From assembly GCA_046160625.1 (NCBI GenBank), contig JBJXGZ010000118.1, positions 149,336-213,335 on the forward strand: 64,000 bases of DNA, read 5' to 3'. Each line of letters starts with the position of its first letter. Position 1 is the stretch's first letter. Shown here piece by piece: positions 33,309 to 42,353 of the stretch. This DNA is from M3007 sp046160625. GTDB lineage: Bacteria; Bacteroidota; Bacteroidia; Chitinophagales; Saprospiraceae. A program made the position numbers and the translations under genes. The notes below the pieces were generated by a model that was not told where the DNA came from, searched no databases, and worked only from the letters and a program-made list of their open reading frames with translations.

Positions 33309-34979
33309 CTATTTCGACATATTTTCATATTTCGCCAAATCCGCATTTCCTTTCTCCGTTTCGCCCAGTTTTAAATAGCAATTGCCTCTGGCACGATACA
33401 CTCTTGCGAAGGTGGTATCCAGCTCGATCGCCCGAGAAAAGTCGGCTATTGCATCCTGGTTGCGCTCCAGATTGGCGTATGAAAGGCCGCGATTGTACAA
33501 TTCTGGCACCTCCGTAGGGTAATGTTCCAGAAATTTCGTGAGGTCGGCTACGGATTCCTCGTAATTTTTCAGCATACCCAAAATGTTGCCCCTGAATTTG
33601 TAGGCCTGATATAACTCGGGGTTTTTCTGCAAGGCCATGCTGAAATCTTTGACCGCTTTTTGCGCATCGCTGGCTTTGCCGTAAGCCATTCCACGCCATA
33701 GATAAGCTTTGCCAAAATTGTCGCCCGTGGCAGCTATCGCCTTGTTTATCAACGTAGTAGTGTCCTTCCAATCGCGGATGCGAAGGACAGAGGTGACGAG
33801 CCAAATAAAAGACAGGCCCAGAATCAAGGCCCAGGCGGTGCCTGACCAAGCGGGTCGTTTTTCTTTCAAATAATCGGGCAGCGAAGCCAGCACAACAAAA
33901 ATACCGAGGCCGGCGAGGTAATTGTAACGGTCGGAACGAAGCTCGAAGGTGCCGAAGGTGGACCATGGCAGCGACAGCACAATATTGGACAGGTAAAACA
34001 AAATGCCAATCCAGAGTAGCGGCATTGCCCGACGGCTGCGCCACGCGGCAAAAAGTATTCCCAACAAGATTATTGGAGAAGCCAGATAATCCCAGCTCCA
34101 GGCCCCGTTTGTTTTTTCAAATGGATACCAGATGCTGAGGCCGGTGGGTGCAAGTAATTTTTTCCAATAAAAAAGTATGGTATGACAAACCATGAAACCC
34201 CGGTCGAGCAAACTGAAATCAGCGGGTTGATCGAGTTGGCCTGCATGTGTGCGGGAGTAAAGTGTGAGAATACCAAAAAGAAGCGAAATGAGGAAAAAGG
34301 GCACTTTTTCGAGCAAAACCTTTTGGCTGAAGCTGCGTTTTTTCCACAAATCGAGCACCAGCAGTGTGAGCGGCAGGGTAACGGCAGCCGATTTGGCGAG
34401 GCAGGCAAGCAGAAACATGGTAAGCGCGAGCCAGTAGTTTTTGCCATAACCGCCCTTTTCGTCCTTGGTGTGCCGCAGGTAATAGTTCATAGCCAGTAGG
34501 CAGAACATGGAAAAGAGCGGTGTGCTAAATCCGGCGATCCAGGCTACCGCTTCCACATTGAGCGGGTGGATAGCGAAAAACAGGGCGACAATGGCCGAGA
34601 CAGTTAGTTTGAAGTCAAGCTTCTGAAAGACCCTGAATACCAGCACGACATTGATGGCGTGAACAATGGCAGAGAGAATGTGGTAATAGTTCGCGCTTTC
34701 CTTACCAAGGATGTAGGCGATCTGATAGCCGATCCAGGTGAGCGGGGCGTACATCCCGAGGTTGAAACCGCTAAAAATCAGAAAGTCTTTGACTGCAGGA
34801 TTGTCAACGGTAGCGGTGTGGTCGTCCATACCTACCATTTGATTGCCAAATCCCGTGCTGTACAGGGCAAAGGCCACTATGGCCAAGGCCCAGGGGAGCC
34901 ATTTTTCTGTGGAATCAGAAATGCCGGTGGTTGATTGCTGGCCAGATTTTTTGGGTTGGGGTGCTGTTTTTTTCGCCAT
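33309..34979 (-). CDS. multi-pass membrane protein with C-terminal TPRs (TMTC / PMT-like)
   Basis: The ATG complementary to 34977-34979 is chosen (MAKKTAPQPKKSGQQS); the frame continues upstream only through repeat-rich non-coding sequence. The 556-residue protein has a Lys-rich cytoplasmic start, about ten membrane helices, an early loop with MDDHTATVDNPAVKDF that matches the acidic loop of TMTC/PMT-like GT-C proteins, and three to four TPR units from about residue 425 (KAYLWRGMAYGKASDAQKAV, ELYNRGLSYANLERNQDAI, RVYRARGNCYLKLGETEKGN). A protein glycosyltransferase or scaffold role in the envelope is plausible but not proved. It is divergent from the HAD gene. Confidence 0.78.
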   Translation of the reverse strand: MAKKTAPQPKKSGQQSTTGISDSTEKWLPWALAIVAFALYSTGFGNQMVGMDDHTATVDNPAVKDFLIFSGFNLGMYAPLTWIGYQIAYILGKESANYYHILSAIVHAINVVLVFRVFQKLDFKLTVSAIVALFFAIHPLNVEAVAWIAGFSTPLFSMFCLLAMNYYLRHTKDEKGGYGKNYWLALTMFLLACLAKSAAVTLPLTLLVLDLWKKRSFSQKVLLEKVPFFLISLLFGILTLYSRTHAGQLDQPADFSLLDRGFMVCHTILFYWKKLLAPTGLSIWYPFEKTNGAWSWDYLASPIILLGILFAAWRSRRAMPLLWIGILFYLSNIVLSLPWSTFGTFELRSDRYNYLAGLGIFVVLASLPDYLKEKRPAWSGTAWALILGLSFIWLVTSVLRIRDWKDTTTLINKAIAATGDNFGKAYLWRGMAYGKASDAQKAVKDFSMALQKNPELYQAYKFRGNILGMLKNYEESVADLTKFLEHYPTEVPELYNRGLSYANLERNQDAIADFSRAIELDTTFARVYRARGNCYLKLGETEKGNADLAKYENMSK

Positions 34980-35020
34980 GGCTCGTGCTTTTTGAAAATG
35001 CAGGGGCGAAGGTCGTAAAT

Positions 35021-35062
35021 CAACTATGAACGATGAACGATAAAGTATGAACGATGTGGCCA
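35021..35062. repeat. short word repeat (atgaacgat)
   Basis: Three close copies of atgaacgat (ctatgaacgatgaacgataa, then tatgaacgatg) lie in the divergent region between the TPR membrane protein gene and the HAD gene. They show no opposite arm. Confidence 0.5.
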
Positions 35063-35167
35063 TATTCGCACTTTGCTGGCGGTAGTCTACTTGCCCGTCA
35101 AGTCCCAGCAAGTGAATACGAAAGAGGTTTACCTTGACCACATTAATCCTATTGGCCACATTTACCT

Positions 35168-35821
35168 ATGATCCAGAACATCATATTCGACTTTGGAAAC
35201 GTCCTTTTTGACCTTGATCTGGCTGCTTTTGAGCGGGAAATGAAAAACCTGTGGGGCGAAAACTTTTCCATTGCCAAAGAAAAACTGCTCCGGGAGCGGG
35301 TGTTTGAACTGTACGAAACGGGCGGGCTAAGCACGTCAGAATTTGTAGAAAAGCTTTCCCGGGCTTCTGAGATTCCGCTTAGGCCGGAACAGATTATTGC
35401 CGCCTGGAACGCCATTTTCATTGGTATGCCGCAGCACCGCTTTGAACTGCTACTGCGCTTGCGCCAGCGGTATAAAGTGTTTTTGCTCAGCAATATAAAT
35501 GATCTCCACGAACGCTGGATTGCCGACTACATGCTGCGCGAACACGGCCTGCCAGACTACGAATCCCTGCACTTCGACGGGGTGTATTTCTCCCACCTCA
35601 TTCGTTTGCGAAAGCCAATGCCCGAAGTATTTGAGTACGTGCTGGCCGATGCTGAAATGTTGGCAGCGCAGACGGTATTTTTTGATGATTTGCCAGAAAA
35701 TGTGGAGGCTGCGCGGCGAGTTGGCATTCAAGGTGTTTGGCACGAGCCGGGTACGGAGATTGGGGAGCGGCTGGTGGAAATGCAGTTGTTGCCGCCACTG
35801 ACTTCTGCACCAATCCTATGA
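35168..35821 (+). CDS. HAD-superfamily hydrolase, subfamily IA (YihX-like)
   Basis: The 217-residue protein begins IIFDFGNVLFDLD: D8 is the expected nucleophile and the variant D-x-G-N motif is that of the YihX / epoxide-hydrolase-N-terminal-like branch. A helical cap follows, then FLLSNINDLH (motif II, Ser/Asn), the lysine region LRKPMPEVFEYVL (motif III) and VFFDDLPENVEAARRVG (motif IV). These enzymes dephosphorylate small phosphorylated metabolites; the YihX type acts on glucose 1-phosphate. The substrate here is unknown. The last codons and stop lie inside the left arm of a 35-base perfect hairpin. Confidence 0.9.
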   Translation: MIQNIIFDFGNVLFDLDLAAFEREMKNLWGENFSIAKEKLLRERVFELYETGGLSTSEFVEKLSRASEIPLRPEQIIAAWNAIFIGMPQHRFELLLRLRQRYKVFLLSNINDLHERWIADYMLREHGLPDYESLHFDGVYFSHLIRLRKPMPEVFEYVLADAEMLAAQTVFFDDLPENVEAARRVGIQGVWHEPGTEIGERLVEMQLLPPLTSAPIL

Positions 35822-35845
35822 GGTTTTCAAAACCTCATAGGATTG
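35811..35845. terminator. perfect hairpin overlapping the HAD stop codon
   Basis: Seventeen-base arms (caatcctatgaggtttt and its complement) nearly abut. The left arm contains the last three codons and the TGA (35819-35821). It lies between convergent genes and may end both transcripts. The sequence belongs to a word family (cctatgaggtttt / aaaacctcatagg). Confidence 0.8.
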
Positions 35846-35861
35846 AAATGCTATGCAACCC

Positions 35862-37355
35862 TCATTTTTTCATGATTTGAATACTCCTCATCTTTTTCCC
35901 GGCCACTCCCAAGGTCAATATATAGTTCCCCACAGGAAGATGCCCCGGGCAGTTAAGGCTCAGCGTATGTTCCCCTTGTTCAAAAGATTGATTTTGAACA
36001 AGATTCTCTGCCAATTTTCCCTGCAGGTCGAACAAATGAACACTCACTGGCGCTGGCTCGGCAAGCCCGAATTGAAGGCTAAATTGTTCAGCTATGGGAT
36101 TGGGGTAGGCCAGAAGGCTGGGATAATTAGGCGCACTTGGATTTAAGACGCCAACATTCAGATCCAGGATGAAACGAAAAATATGTTTGAAAGTGGTACC
36201 AGTAAGTTTCCGGGCTGAAACCGTTGCTTTATTTCCAATGAGCGACAATGCTCTTGGGCGCATTCCAGGGTCTATCATTCTAAAAACACCGTTCACGCCA
36301 AACGTCAGGTCTCTTTGGCCATTGGGCAGCAATTGAGCCAGGGCCAGGTTTCCAAGCGTTGCATTGGAAGACCAGTTTACAGTAAGGATTTTGCCATCGG
36401 GCCTTATAGATATTCCAACGCCTTCATTTGCTTCTGGCAGATACTGCACACCCTGTTCGCCGAAGTAATTATCGCGGGAACCATCGCTGTGATAGCGCAC
36501 TACAATTGCCTGATTGTCAGGGCCAGTGTCGCCAGCAAGTACAATTTTCCCATCGGTTTGAAGCGCTAATCCATAAGCGTTGCTATTGCCATGGATCGGG
36601 TCAATAACCATCCCGTCCTCTCCAAAAGTGTCGTCAAGGGCACCATTGGGGAGAATGCGCACCATGAAAATATTCCAGCTTGGGTAGCCAATCGAACCGG
36701 CAAAAATCAATTTATGATCGGGCTGTTCAAGCATGGCTATGGGTACTTCATGGGCATAATTTGGAAGGTCAATTTTGAGTCGCCCATTTGTGGCAAACGA
36801 GCTGTCAATGATGCCATCCGGCAGGAAACGAACTGCGGAAAAAGTGCTTGAATTTGCCCCGTATTCATCCCCAAAAACGACTACCCTACCATCAGCCTGC
36901 CCAAAAACATTGTGATTCAAAAAGTGGCTGACAAAGGTCTGTGCTATGCCGTCCACGCCAAAACTTGTATCCAGGTTACCAAGAGTATCAAAACGCGCTG
37001 CGAAGGCAGTAAGTCCAACCGTGTTTTCACTAACCAATAAAACTTTCCCATCCTTTTGCAGAGAAACCCCGATCTCAAACCCATCTGATTCAATAAAGGT
37101 TTTTGAGAACGAGGTCTCCCGCAGCCCGGCATCGTCATATTTTTCAAGTCCTACATGGTTTGTAATACTTCCTCCAAGAATTATTTTACCATTCGGAAGC
37201 CCCACAAAATCAATACCGAAAGGGTTGCCACTCATTCCATAGAGGCCTGCAATTACCTTTCCATTTACGCCAAAAGTAGTATCAAGTGCAAGCGTTTGGC
37301 TGCTCAGGGAGCTAAGCAAACAAGCAAGGAATAAACAAAGCGCGATCTTTTTCAT
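35862..37355 (-). CDS. secreted delta-60 repeat protein with T9SS sorting domain
   Basis: The 497-residue protein has a signal peptide (MKKIALCLFLACLLSSLSSQ). A series of about 50-residue delta-60 repeats follows, each with a core like LDTSFGVDGIA: LDTTFGVNGKV, LDTSFGVDGIAQTF, IDSSFATNGRLKI, LDDTFGEDGMVIDP, RDNYFGEQGVQYLP, RDLTFGVNGVFRM. They probably form a propeller. The last about 75 residues (AYPNPIAEQFSLQFG to MRSIQIMKK) are a T9SS sorting domain. Export to the surface through SprA is expected. No enzymatic role is visible. It is convergent with the HAD gene. Confidence 0.9.
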   Translation of the reverse strand: MKKIALCLFLACLLSSLSSQTLALDTTFGVNGKVIAGLYGMSGNPFGIDFVGLPNGKIILGGSITNHVGLEKYDDAGLRETSFSKTFIESDGFEIGVSLQKDGKVLLVSENTVGLTAFAARFDTLGNLDTSFGVDGIAQTFVSHFLNHNVFGQADGRVVVFGDEYGANSSTFSAVRFLPDGIIDSSFATNGRLKIDLPNYAHEVPIAMLEQPDHKLIFAGSIGYPSWNIFMVRILPNGALDDTFGEDGMVIDPIHGNSNAYGLALQTDGKIVLAGDTGPDNQAIVVRYHSDGSRDNYFGEQGVQYLPEANEGVGISIRPDGKILTVNWSSNATLGNLALAQLLPNGQRDLTFGVNGVFRMIDPGMRPRALSLIGNKATVSARKLTGTTFKHIFRFILDLNVGVLNPSAPNYPSLLAYPNPIAEQFSLQFGLAEPAPVSVHLFDLQGKLAENLVQNQSFEQGEHTLSLNCPGHLPVGNYILTLGVAGKKMRSIQIMKK

Positions 37356-37573
37356 AAGGGAATAATTTTGTTTTTGATGAAATCATGTGGACAAAAGTGG
37401 GAGGAGGGAGCACAGAATTTCTATAACACTTTTTGACTATAATTCCCAAGCTGGACGGCGAGCCATTCAATGCCATTTAATTATTTGATTTTCAATTTTT
37501 TAGGTCGAAAAAACGCCCGAAAAAAAGTCCAAAAAAACTCGCCTTCGGGTTTCTTTTAGCGAGTAGAACACCG

Positions 37574-37581
37574 TACCTTTG
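37574..37581 (+). promoter_or_regulatory. -7 promoter box of gyrB
   Basis: TACCTTTG lies 44 bases before the gyrB ATG and matches TAnnTTTG. The expected -33 TTG is only TTC-like (37551-37553). The preceding CTCGC/GCGAG arms (around 37538-37564) could form a weak stem. Confidence 0.5.
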
Positions 37582-37625
37582 CACACATTTTTCAAAGAAA
37601 ATAGTTGAATTAGGACTCGCAACGC

Positions 37626-39611
37626 ATGACAGAAGATTCAGCACTCGACCCAAAACAAAAACGCACTCCCGCAAACGATTATGGCGCAAGTAGTATCACG
37701 GCCCTGGAGGGTCTTGAAGCCGTGCGCAAACGTCCGGGCATGTACATCGGCAGCACCGATATCAAAGGCCTCCACCACCTTGTATGGGAGGTCGTAGACA
37801 ACTCGATTGACGAACATTTGGCAGGCCACTGCACTCATATCGAAGTGGTTATCCAATCCGACAACTCCATTAAAGTCACCGACGATGGGCGCGGTATCCC
37901 AACGGGGATGCACGAAAAATTGCAAAAATCAGCACTAGAAGTCGTGATGACTGTGCTGCACGCCGGCGGCAAATTCGACAAGGATTCTTACAAAGTTTCT
38001 GGCGGTTTGCACGGCGTAGGTGTTTCTTGCGTGAACGCACTCTCCATTATGCTTCACGCGGAGGTACACCGCGAAGGGAAAGTTTTTGAACAGGAATACA
38101 GTCAGGGAAAGCCGAAATACGATGTGCGCGAAATCGGCACTACCAAACTCCGCGGCACCACGATCACTTTTTTGCCCGACCCGGAGATTTTTGAGACCGC
38201 CGAGTACAAGTTCGACATTCTGGCGCATCGCCTGCGGGAACTCTCTTACCTGAATAAAGGCCTCCGCCTCTCGCTCGTGGACGAGCGTGAAAAAGAAGAC
38301 GATGGCAGCTTCAAAACCGAACTCTTTTACTCTGAGGGCGGCTTGCAGGAATTTGTCATCTATCTCGACGAGGCCAAAACCAACCTGATTGACAAGCCCA
38401 TTTACATCAGCACCCGCGAGGAAGGCGTGGACGTAGAGGTGGCGATGATATACAACACCTCGTACTCCGAGAACGTGGTGGCTTTTGTAAACAACATCAG
38501 TACCCGCGACGGCGGCACCCACGTGAGCGGATTCCGTCGCGCCCTAACCCGTGAATTCAAAAAGTACGGCGACGACAACGGTTTTTTCAAGAAAGTAACT
38601 TTTGCCATTTCTGGCGAGGACTTCATGGAGGGCCTTACCGCGGTCGTTTCGGTGAAAGTGCCGGAACCTCAGTTCAAAGGCCAAACAAAGGGTGAACTCG
38701 GCAACTCCGAAGTGCTCGGCATCGTGAGTCGCTGCGTGGGCGACGCGCTGAAACAATTTTTGGAAGAAAACCCCAACCCTGCCCGACGTATCATCGAAAA
38801 AGTGGTGTTGGCGGCAACCGCCCGAAATGCTGCCCGCAAGGCCCGCGAGATGGTGCAGCGGAAAGGCGCGCTTACTGGCAGCGGTCTACCCGGCAAACTC
38901 GCCGACTGTGCCAGCCGAAGCCCCGAAGAAAGCGAAGTATTCCTCGTCGAGGGCGACTCCGCAGGTGGCACGGCCAAGCAAGGGCGCGACCGCCACACAC
39001 AAGCCATTCTTCCGCTTCGAGGTAAAATCCTGAACGTAGAAAAAGCCCTGGAGCATAAGATTTACGAGAACGAGGAGATCAAGAACATATTTACGGCACT
39101 TGGTGTAAGCATCAGTGAGAACGATGAAGGCCATCGGATTCTGAATACTGAAAAACTCCGCTACCACAAGGTGGTCATCATGTGCGACGCCGACATTGAC
39201 GGCTCGCACATCACCACGCTGATTTTGACCTTCTTTTTCCGTTATATGCGCGAACTGATCGAGAAAGGCCATATTTACATTGCGCAGCCACCACTTTACC
39301 TCGTTAAAAAGGGCAAAAACCAACGCTATGCCTGGAACGATGTCGAACGCAAGGCGGCACAACTAGAATTTAGTGGTGGGAAGGAAGACGACGATTCCGT
39401 AAAAGTGCAGCGTTACAAGGGTCTTGGTGAAATGAACGCCGAACAACTTTGGGAAACGACCATGGACCCCAAAACCCGCATCCTTAAAATCGCCACAATT
39501 GACGATGCCAATGAGGCCGACCGTATGTTCGCCATGCTGATGGGGGATGAGGTGCCGCCACGCAGGGCGTTTATTGAGGCGAATGCGAAATATGCGAGGA
39601 TTGATGTGTAG
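37626..39611 (+). CDS. gyrB: DNA gyrase subunit B
   Basis: The 661-residue protein has the GHKL ATPase domain with DNSIDEHLAG (about 58-67), DDGRGIPTGMHEK and GGLHGVGVSCVNALS, a transducer domain, then the TOPRIM domain with EVFLVEGDSAGGTAKQGRD (about 439-457) and MCDADIDGSHITTL. It ends with the usual QRYKGLGEMNAEQLWETTM and DEVPPRRAFIEANA. With GyrA it introduces negative supercoils using ATP. The long C-terminal insertion of enterobacterial GyrB is absent, as is normal for Bacteroidota. It could in principle be ParE, but the N-terminal and C-terminal signatures favour GyrB. Confidence 0.96.
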   Translation: MTEDSALDPKQKRTPANDYGASSITALEGLEAVRKRPGMYIGSTDIKGLHHLVWEVVDNSIDEHLAGHCTHIEVVIQSDNSIKVTDDGRGIPTGMHEKLQKSALEVVMTVLHAGGKFDKDSYKVSGGLHGVGVSCVNALSIMLHAEVHREGKVFEQEYSQGKPKYDVREIGTTKLRGTTITFLPDPEIFETAEYKFDILAHRLRELSYLNKGLRLSLVDEREKEDDGSFKTELFYSEGGLQEFVIYLDEAKTNLIDKPIYISTREEGVDVEVAMIYNTSYSENVVAFVNNISTRDGGTHVSGFRRALTREFKKYGDDNGFFKKVTFAISGEDFMEGLTAVVSVKVPEPQFKGQTKGELGNSEVLGIVSRCVGDALKQFLEENPNPARRIIEKVVLAATARNAARKAREMVQRKGALTGSGLPGKLADCASRSPEESEVFLVEGDSAGGTAKQGRDRHTQAILPLRGKILNVEKALEHKIYENEEIKNIFTALGVSISENDEGHRILNTEKLRYHKVVIMCDADIDGSHITTLILTFFFRYMRELIEKGHIYIAQPPLYLVKKGKNQRYAWNDVERKAAQLEFSGGKEDDDSVKVQRYKGLGEMNAEQLWETTMDPKTRILKIATIDDANEADRMFAMLMGDEVPPRRAFIEANAKYARIDV

Positions 39612-39676
39612 AAGTGATTCATCCGAAAATTATATCAAGCCGCCGCCAAGTCATCATGTCTCAGCGGCGGCTTTTT

Positions 39677-39898
39677 TTATGCTTCAACACCCCGTTCCGC
39701 CACATATTCCAGCACATCCCCCGGCTGGCAATCCAGCGCTTTGCAGATGGCTTCAAGCGTACCAAATCGGATGGCTTTGGCTTTGCCCGTTTTAAGGATG
39801 GAGAGATTGGCGAGTGTGATGTCCACCTTGGAAGCCAGTTCCGTGAGCGACATTTTGCGCTTGGCCATCATCACATCTACATTTACAATGATTGGCAT
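39677..39898 (-). CDS. small Cro/CI-type HTH regulator (YozG-like)
   Basis: The 73-residue protein is almost entirely one helix-turn-helix domain (MSLTELASKVDITLANLSIL, then FGTLEAICKALDCQPGDVLE). It starts 3 bases after the stop of the DUF2975 gene on the same strand, a pairing that is common in Bacteroidota and Firmicutes. It probably represses or tunes its own two-gene operon. The membrane partner may relay a signal. Confidence 0.92.
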   Translation of the reverse strand: MPIIVNVDVMMAKRKMSLTELASKVDITLANLSILKTGKAKAIRFGTLEAICKALDCQPGDVLEYVAERGVEA

Positions 39899-39901
39899 GG
39901 C

Positions 39902-40543
39902 TCAGATGGTTAGGTCTTGTTCTTGTTGAAGTTGTGTGCCGCTGCGGAAAACATCCGCCAGCGCAAATATAACGAGGCTTAATATCCCTCCATAAACAAG
40001 TTCCTGACTTAAAATCGGAATAGGAGAAAGTTGAAGATTGTGCCCCGGCAGCTGCGATACAATAGCTTTGAACTGCACTTCTGCTAACAATCCCATAAAT
40101 GGATACAGTAGTACGGCCAAAGCGATGAGACGAATTCGCCTCGTGTTTTCATCGCGGAACATCACCTGACGATCGAGATTGCGGAAAATTCGGTACATCT
40201 GGTACATCACAATAATGGCAAGAAACCAGACCATTTTTTGACATAAAATATAAAACATGTGCCTGAATTGAAAAAAGGAAAGCAGGCTTGAAAAGTCAAG
40301 CAGTACGAGTTTCCGCTCGCCAAAATTGTAGATTTTGTAGCTGTCATTCCCGTCTGAAAGAGGTAGGACGGTTGGGCCGTAGTCGCCTTGAGTACCCACA
40401 TACCCCCGGACAAAAGGTCCGTCGCTGGTGATGCCAAAATAGGAAGAAAGGTTTAAGAGGAGTATGAGGCATCCTCCAGCCGTAAGTGCAAGGAAAGTGT
40501 AACGAAGCACTTTTGGAGAGACTATTATTTCTTTCGCTTTCAT
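39902..40543 (-). CDS. DUF2975 family membrane protein
   Basis: The 213-residue protein has four predicted membrane helices (about 15-35, 95-118, 140-160, 178-200) and the family feature YRIFRNLDRQVMFRDENTRRIR, a helix-loop between the second and third helices. Together with the small HTH protein encoded 3 bases downstream it forms the conserved DUF2975/HTH pair. The biochemical function is unknown. A good promoter (TTG-N20-CACCTTTG) precedes it. Confidence 0.88.
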   Translation of the reverse strand: MKAKEIIVSPKVLRYTFLALTAGGCLILLLNLSSYFGITSDGPFVRGYVGTQGDYGPTVLPLSDGNDSYKIYNFGERKLVLLDFSSLLSFFQFRHMFYILCQKMVWFLAIIVMYQMYRIFRNLDRQVMFRDENTRRIRLIALAVLLYPFMGLLAEVQFKAIVSQLPGHNLQLSPIPILSQELVYGGILSLVIFALADVFRSGTQLQQEQDLTI

Positions 40544-40577
40544 AGATCAACTTTTTTATGTTGGTGAGAAGATGGAG

Positions 40578-40608
40578 CAAAGGTGTGGGATGTTTTTCTA
40601 TTTTGCAA
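40578..40608 (-). promoter_or_regulatory. promoter of the DUF2975/HTH operon
   Basis: On the minus strand TTG (40606-40608) is followed after 20 bases by CACCTTTG (40578-40585), which differs from TAnnTTTG at the first base only. The predicted start lies about 28 bases before the DUF2975 ATG. Confidence 0.58.
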
Positions 40609-40736
40609 ATAAAATTTATTGATAAACGGTAAATATTTTCTGTTGGTTAAATTTTTAGCAAGACATGCATTCATCTATCTTTACAGCATTTGCTGAATTT
40701 CAATGAATTATCAGGCATTTCGCCAGCCAAAAAAAT

Positions 40737-40772
40737 AACGCCGCGTTTGGTCAAAGACTCAAACGCGGCGTT
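40737..40772. terminator. intrinsic terminator, mainly minus strand
   Basis: Thirteen-base perfect arms (aacgccgcgtttg and its complement) enclose a 10-base loop. Read on the minus strand the stem is followed by a T-rich run (attttttt). It lies just beyond the end of the T9SS sorting-domain remnant and would have ended that gene's transcript. Confidence 0.8.
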
Positions 40773-40824
40773 TCTTTTGGCTTAATTAGCAGCCCCTGCC
40801 AGAAGCGAAATATTAAGAAGGCAG

Positions 40825-41067
40825 TTACTTAGCCAATACAATCCTCTGCATAATTGCCTCTTCTCCGGCTTGCACACTTAGCAGGTACAAGCCATTCGTG
40901 AGGTTATGCATAGGGAAGGAGATGTTGTTCTGGCCTTCGATTGCCGGAACCACCTGTTGCAGCACCAATCTGCCAGCAAGATCCCTCAACTGAAGGGTCG
41001 TTTCCAGGTTGCCGGTAGCATCAAACTGAATATTGACATGATCAGTAGCAGGATTCGGACCGGATAG
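40825..41067 (-). pseudogene. remnant of a T9SS cargo gene: orphan C-terminal sorting domain
   Basis: An open stretch of 80 codons with no start codon, entered right after an in-frame TGA (41068-41070), translates to LSGPNPATDHVNIQFDATGN, then LRDLAGRLVLQQV and NLTNGLYLLSVQAGEEAIMQ, ending RIVLAK and TAA. This is a complete T9SS type A sorting domain without any passenger. The terminator that would serve it (40737-40772) is intact. The upstream sequence to 41300 shows no coding pattern, so the passenger was deleted or has decayed. I consider it a remnant and not a functional small gene. Confidence 0.75.
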
Positions 41068-41070
41068 TCA

Positions 41071-41300
41071 GGTTTCATTTATCATTCATCCGATATTTTC
41101 GCCTTCCAAAACTTGACAAAACCACCGTTTGCCGAAAAAATAAAACTGGGAACTGGCTACCTTGCGACTTTCGGCGACGTTTTGTCTAATCTCCAGTCAC
41201 AGATCTATCAGTCGCCAATCTATTATCTCCAATCACCATGCCAACCCTCCTTTGTCCTAAAGAGCTTCGGCGGGTAAACAGGTAAACAATCACACTTTCA
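41071..41300. other. non-coding stretch before the ABC exporter
   Basis: I see no gene here. Short words repeat weakly (aatctccagtc, aatctattatctccaatcacc), recalling the word-repeat class. The promoter of the ABC transporter genes should lie in this stretch, but no box matching the consensus is evident. Confidence 0.4.
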
Positions 41301-42200
41301 ATGATCCTTTCCATTCAAGATGTCGTAAAAACCTACGGCGACTATATGGCTGTCAACCACGTTAGCCTCGACGTGCAAAAAGGCAGCGTTTTCGGGATGC
41401 TCGGCCCCAACGGCGCGGGCAAGACCTCACTCATCCGGATGATTACGACCATCACTGCGCCCGATTCGGGGACGATTTATCTGGATGGTGCAAAACTTCA
41501 TTCCCGCTCCCCCGAACAAATAGGTTATATGCCCGAGGAGCGCGGCCTGTACAAAAAGATGAAAGTCGGTGAGCAACTCCTCTATCTCGCCCAACTCAAA
41601 GGCTTGACCAAAGCCCAGGCACAACAGGAGATTGACCTGTGGTTCGAGAAATTCGAAATCAAGGACTGGTGGAACAAAAAAGTGGAAGACCTCTCCAAAG
41701 GCATGCAGCAGAAAATCCAGTTTATCGCCACGGTGCTGCACAAACCCAAACTACTCATCCTCGATGAGCCGTTCACAGGCCTCGACCCTATTAATACCAA
41801 TTTGATAAAAGATGAAATAGGCCAACTAAACGCGGCGGGCACAAGCATCATTTTTAGCACCCACCGTATGGAACAAGTGGAAGAAATGTGCGACCACATT
41901 GTGCTCATCAACAAGGGGAAAAACGTGTTGTATGGCGAGGTGCAGACCATTAAAAATGAATACAAGCAAAACCTTTATCGCGTTGAAACTGCTGGAGAAC
42001 CACCCACTGATTTGCCCGATCGTTTCGCCGTGGTGAAGGCTGAAAAGAACGCACTCACCTTCAAACTTGACAACGATGCACAAAGCAACGACCTCCTCAA
42101 ATTGTTTTTGCAAAAAGGCACTCGGGTCACCCGTTTTGAGGAGATTTTGCCCACTTTTAATGAAATTTTTATTCAACGAGTAGCAGAAACAGAGGATTGA
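41301..42200 (+). CDS. ABC transporter ATP-binding protein (NatA-like exporter)
   Basis: The 299-residue protein has a Walker A motif GPNGAGKTS (about 35-43), a Q-loop region, the signature LSKGMQQK (about 134-141, K in place of the second G of LSGGQ, a variant common in this branch), Walker B LLILDEPFTGLDP (about 149-161) and the switch His in STHRMEQVEE. The C-terminal about 75 residues match the DUF4162-type tail of NatA-like ATPases. With the permease encoded 153 bases downstream it forms an ABC-2 exporter. NatAB exports Na+, but the substrate here is unknown. Confidence 0.93.
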   Translation: MILSIQDVVKTYGDYMAVNHVSLDVQKGSVFGMLGPNGAGKTSLIRMITTITAPDSGTIYLDGAKLHSRSPEQIGYMPEERGLYKKMKVGEQLLYLAQLKGLTKAQAQQEIDLWFEKFEIKDWWNKKVEDLSKGMQQKIQFIATVLHKPKLLILDEPFTGLDPINTNLIKDEIGQLNAAGTSIIFSTHRMEQVEEMCDHIVLINKGKNVLYGEVQTIKNEYKQNLYRVETAGEPPTDLPDRFAVVKAEKNALTFKLDNDAQSNDLLKLFLQKGTRVTRFEEILPTFNEIFIQRVAETED

Positions 42201-42202
42201 TT

Positions 42203-42350
42203 CGATTTGAGTGATTGGTACGATTGATTCGATTGGGGGATATCTAGGTAATCCTACTTGCTGCAATTGCAATAATCCACCAATCGAACCAATCGAATCA
42301 ATCCACCAATCGAAACAATCGTCCGAATCGAACCAATCAAATCAATTTTT
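42203..42350. repeat. inverted word repeat (gattgattcgattgg family) between ABC genes
   Basis: Forward words (gattgattcgatttgagtga, cgattgattcgattggggg) are followed by several reverse complements (caatcgaaccaatcgaatca, ccaatcgaaacaatcg). The element fills the gap between the ATPase and permease genes and could lower permease expression relative to the ATPase. The same word family precedes the RND gene at 1109. Confidence 0.8.
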
Positions 42351-42353
42351 GAC

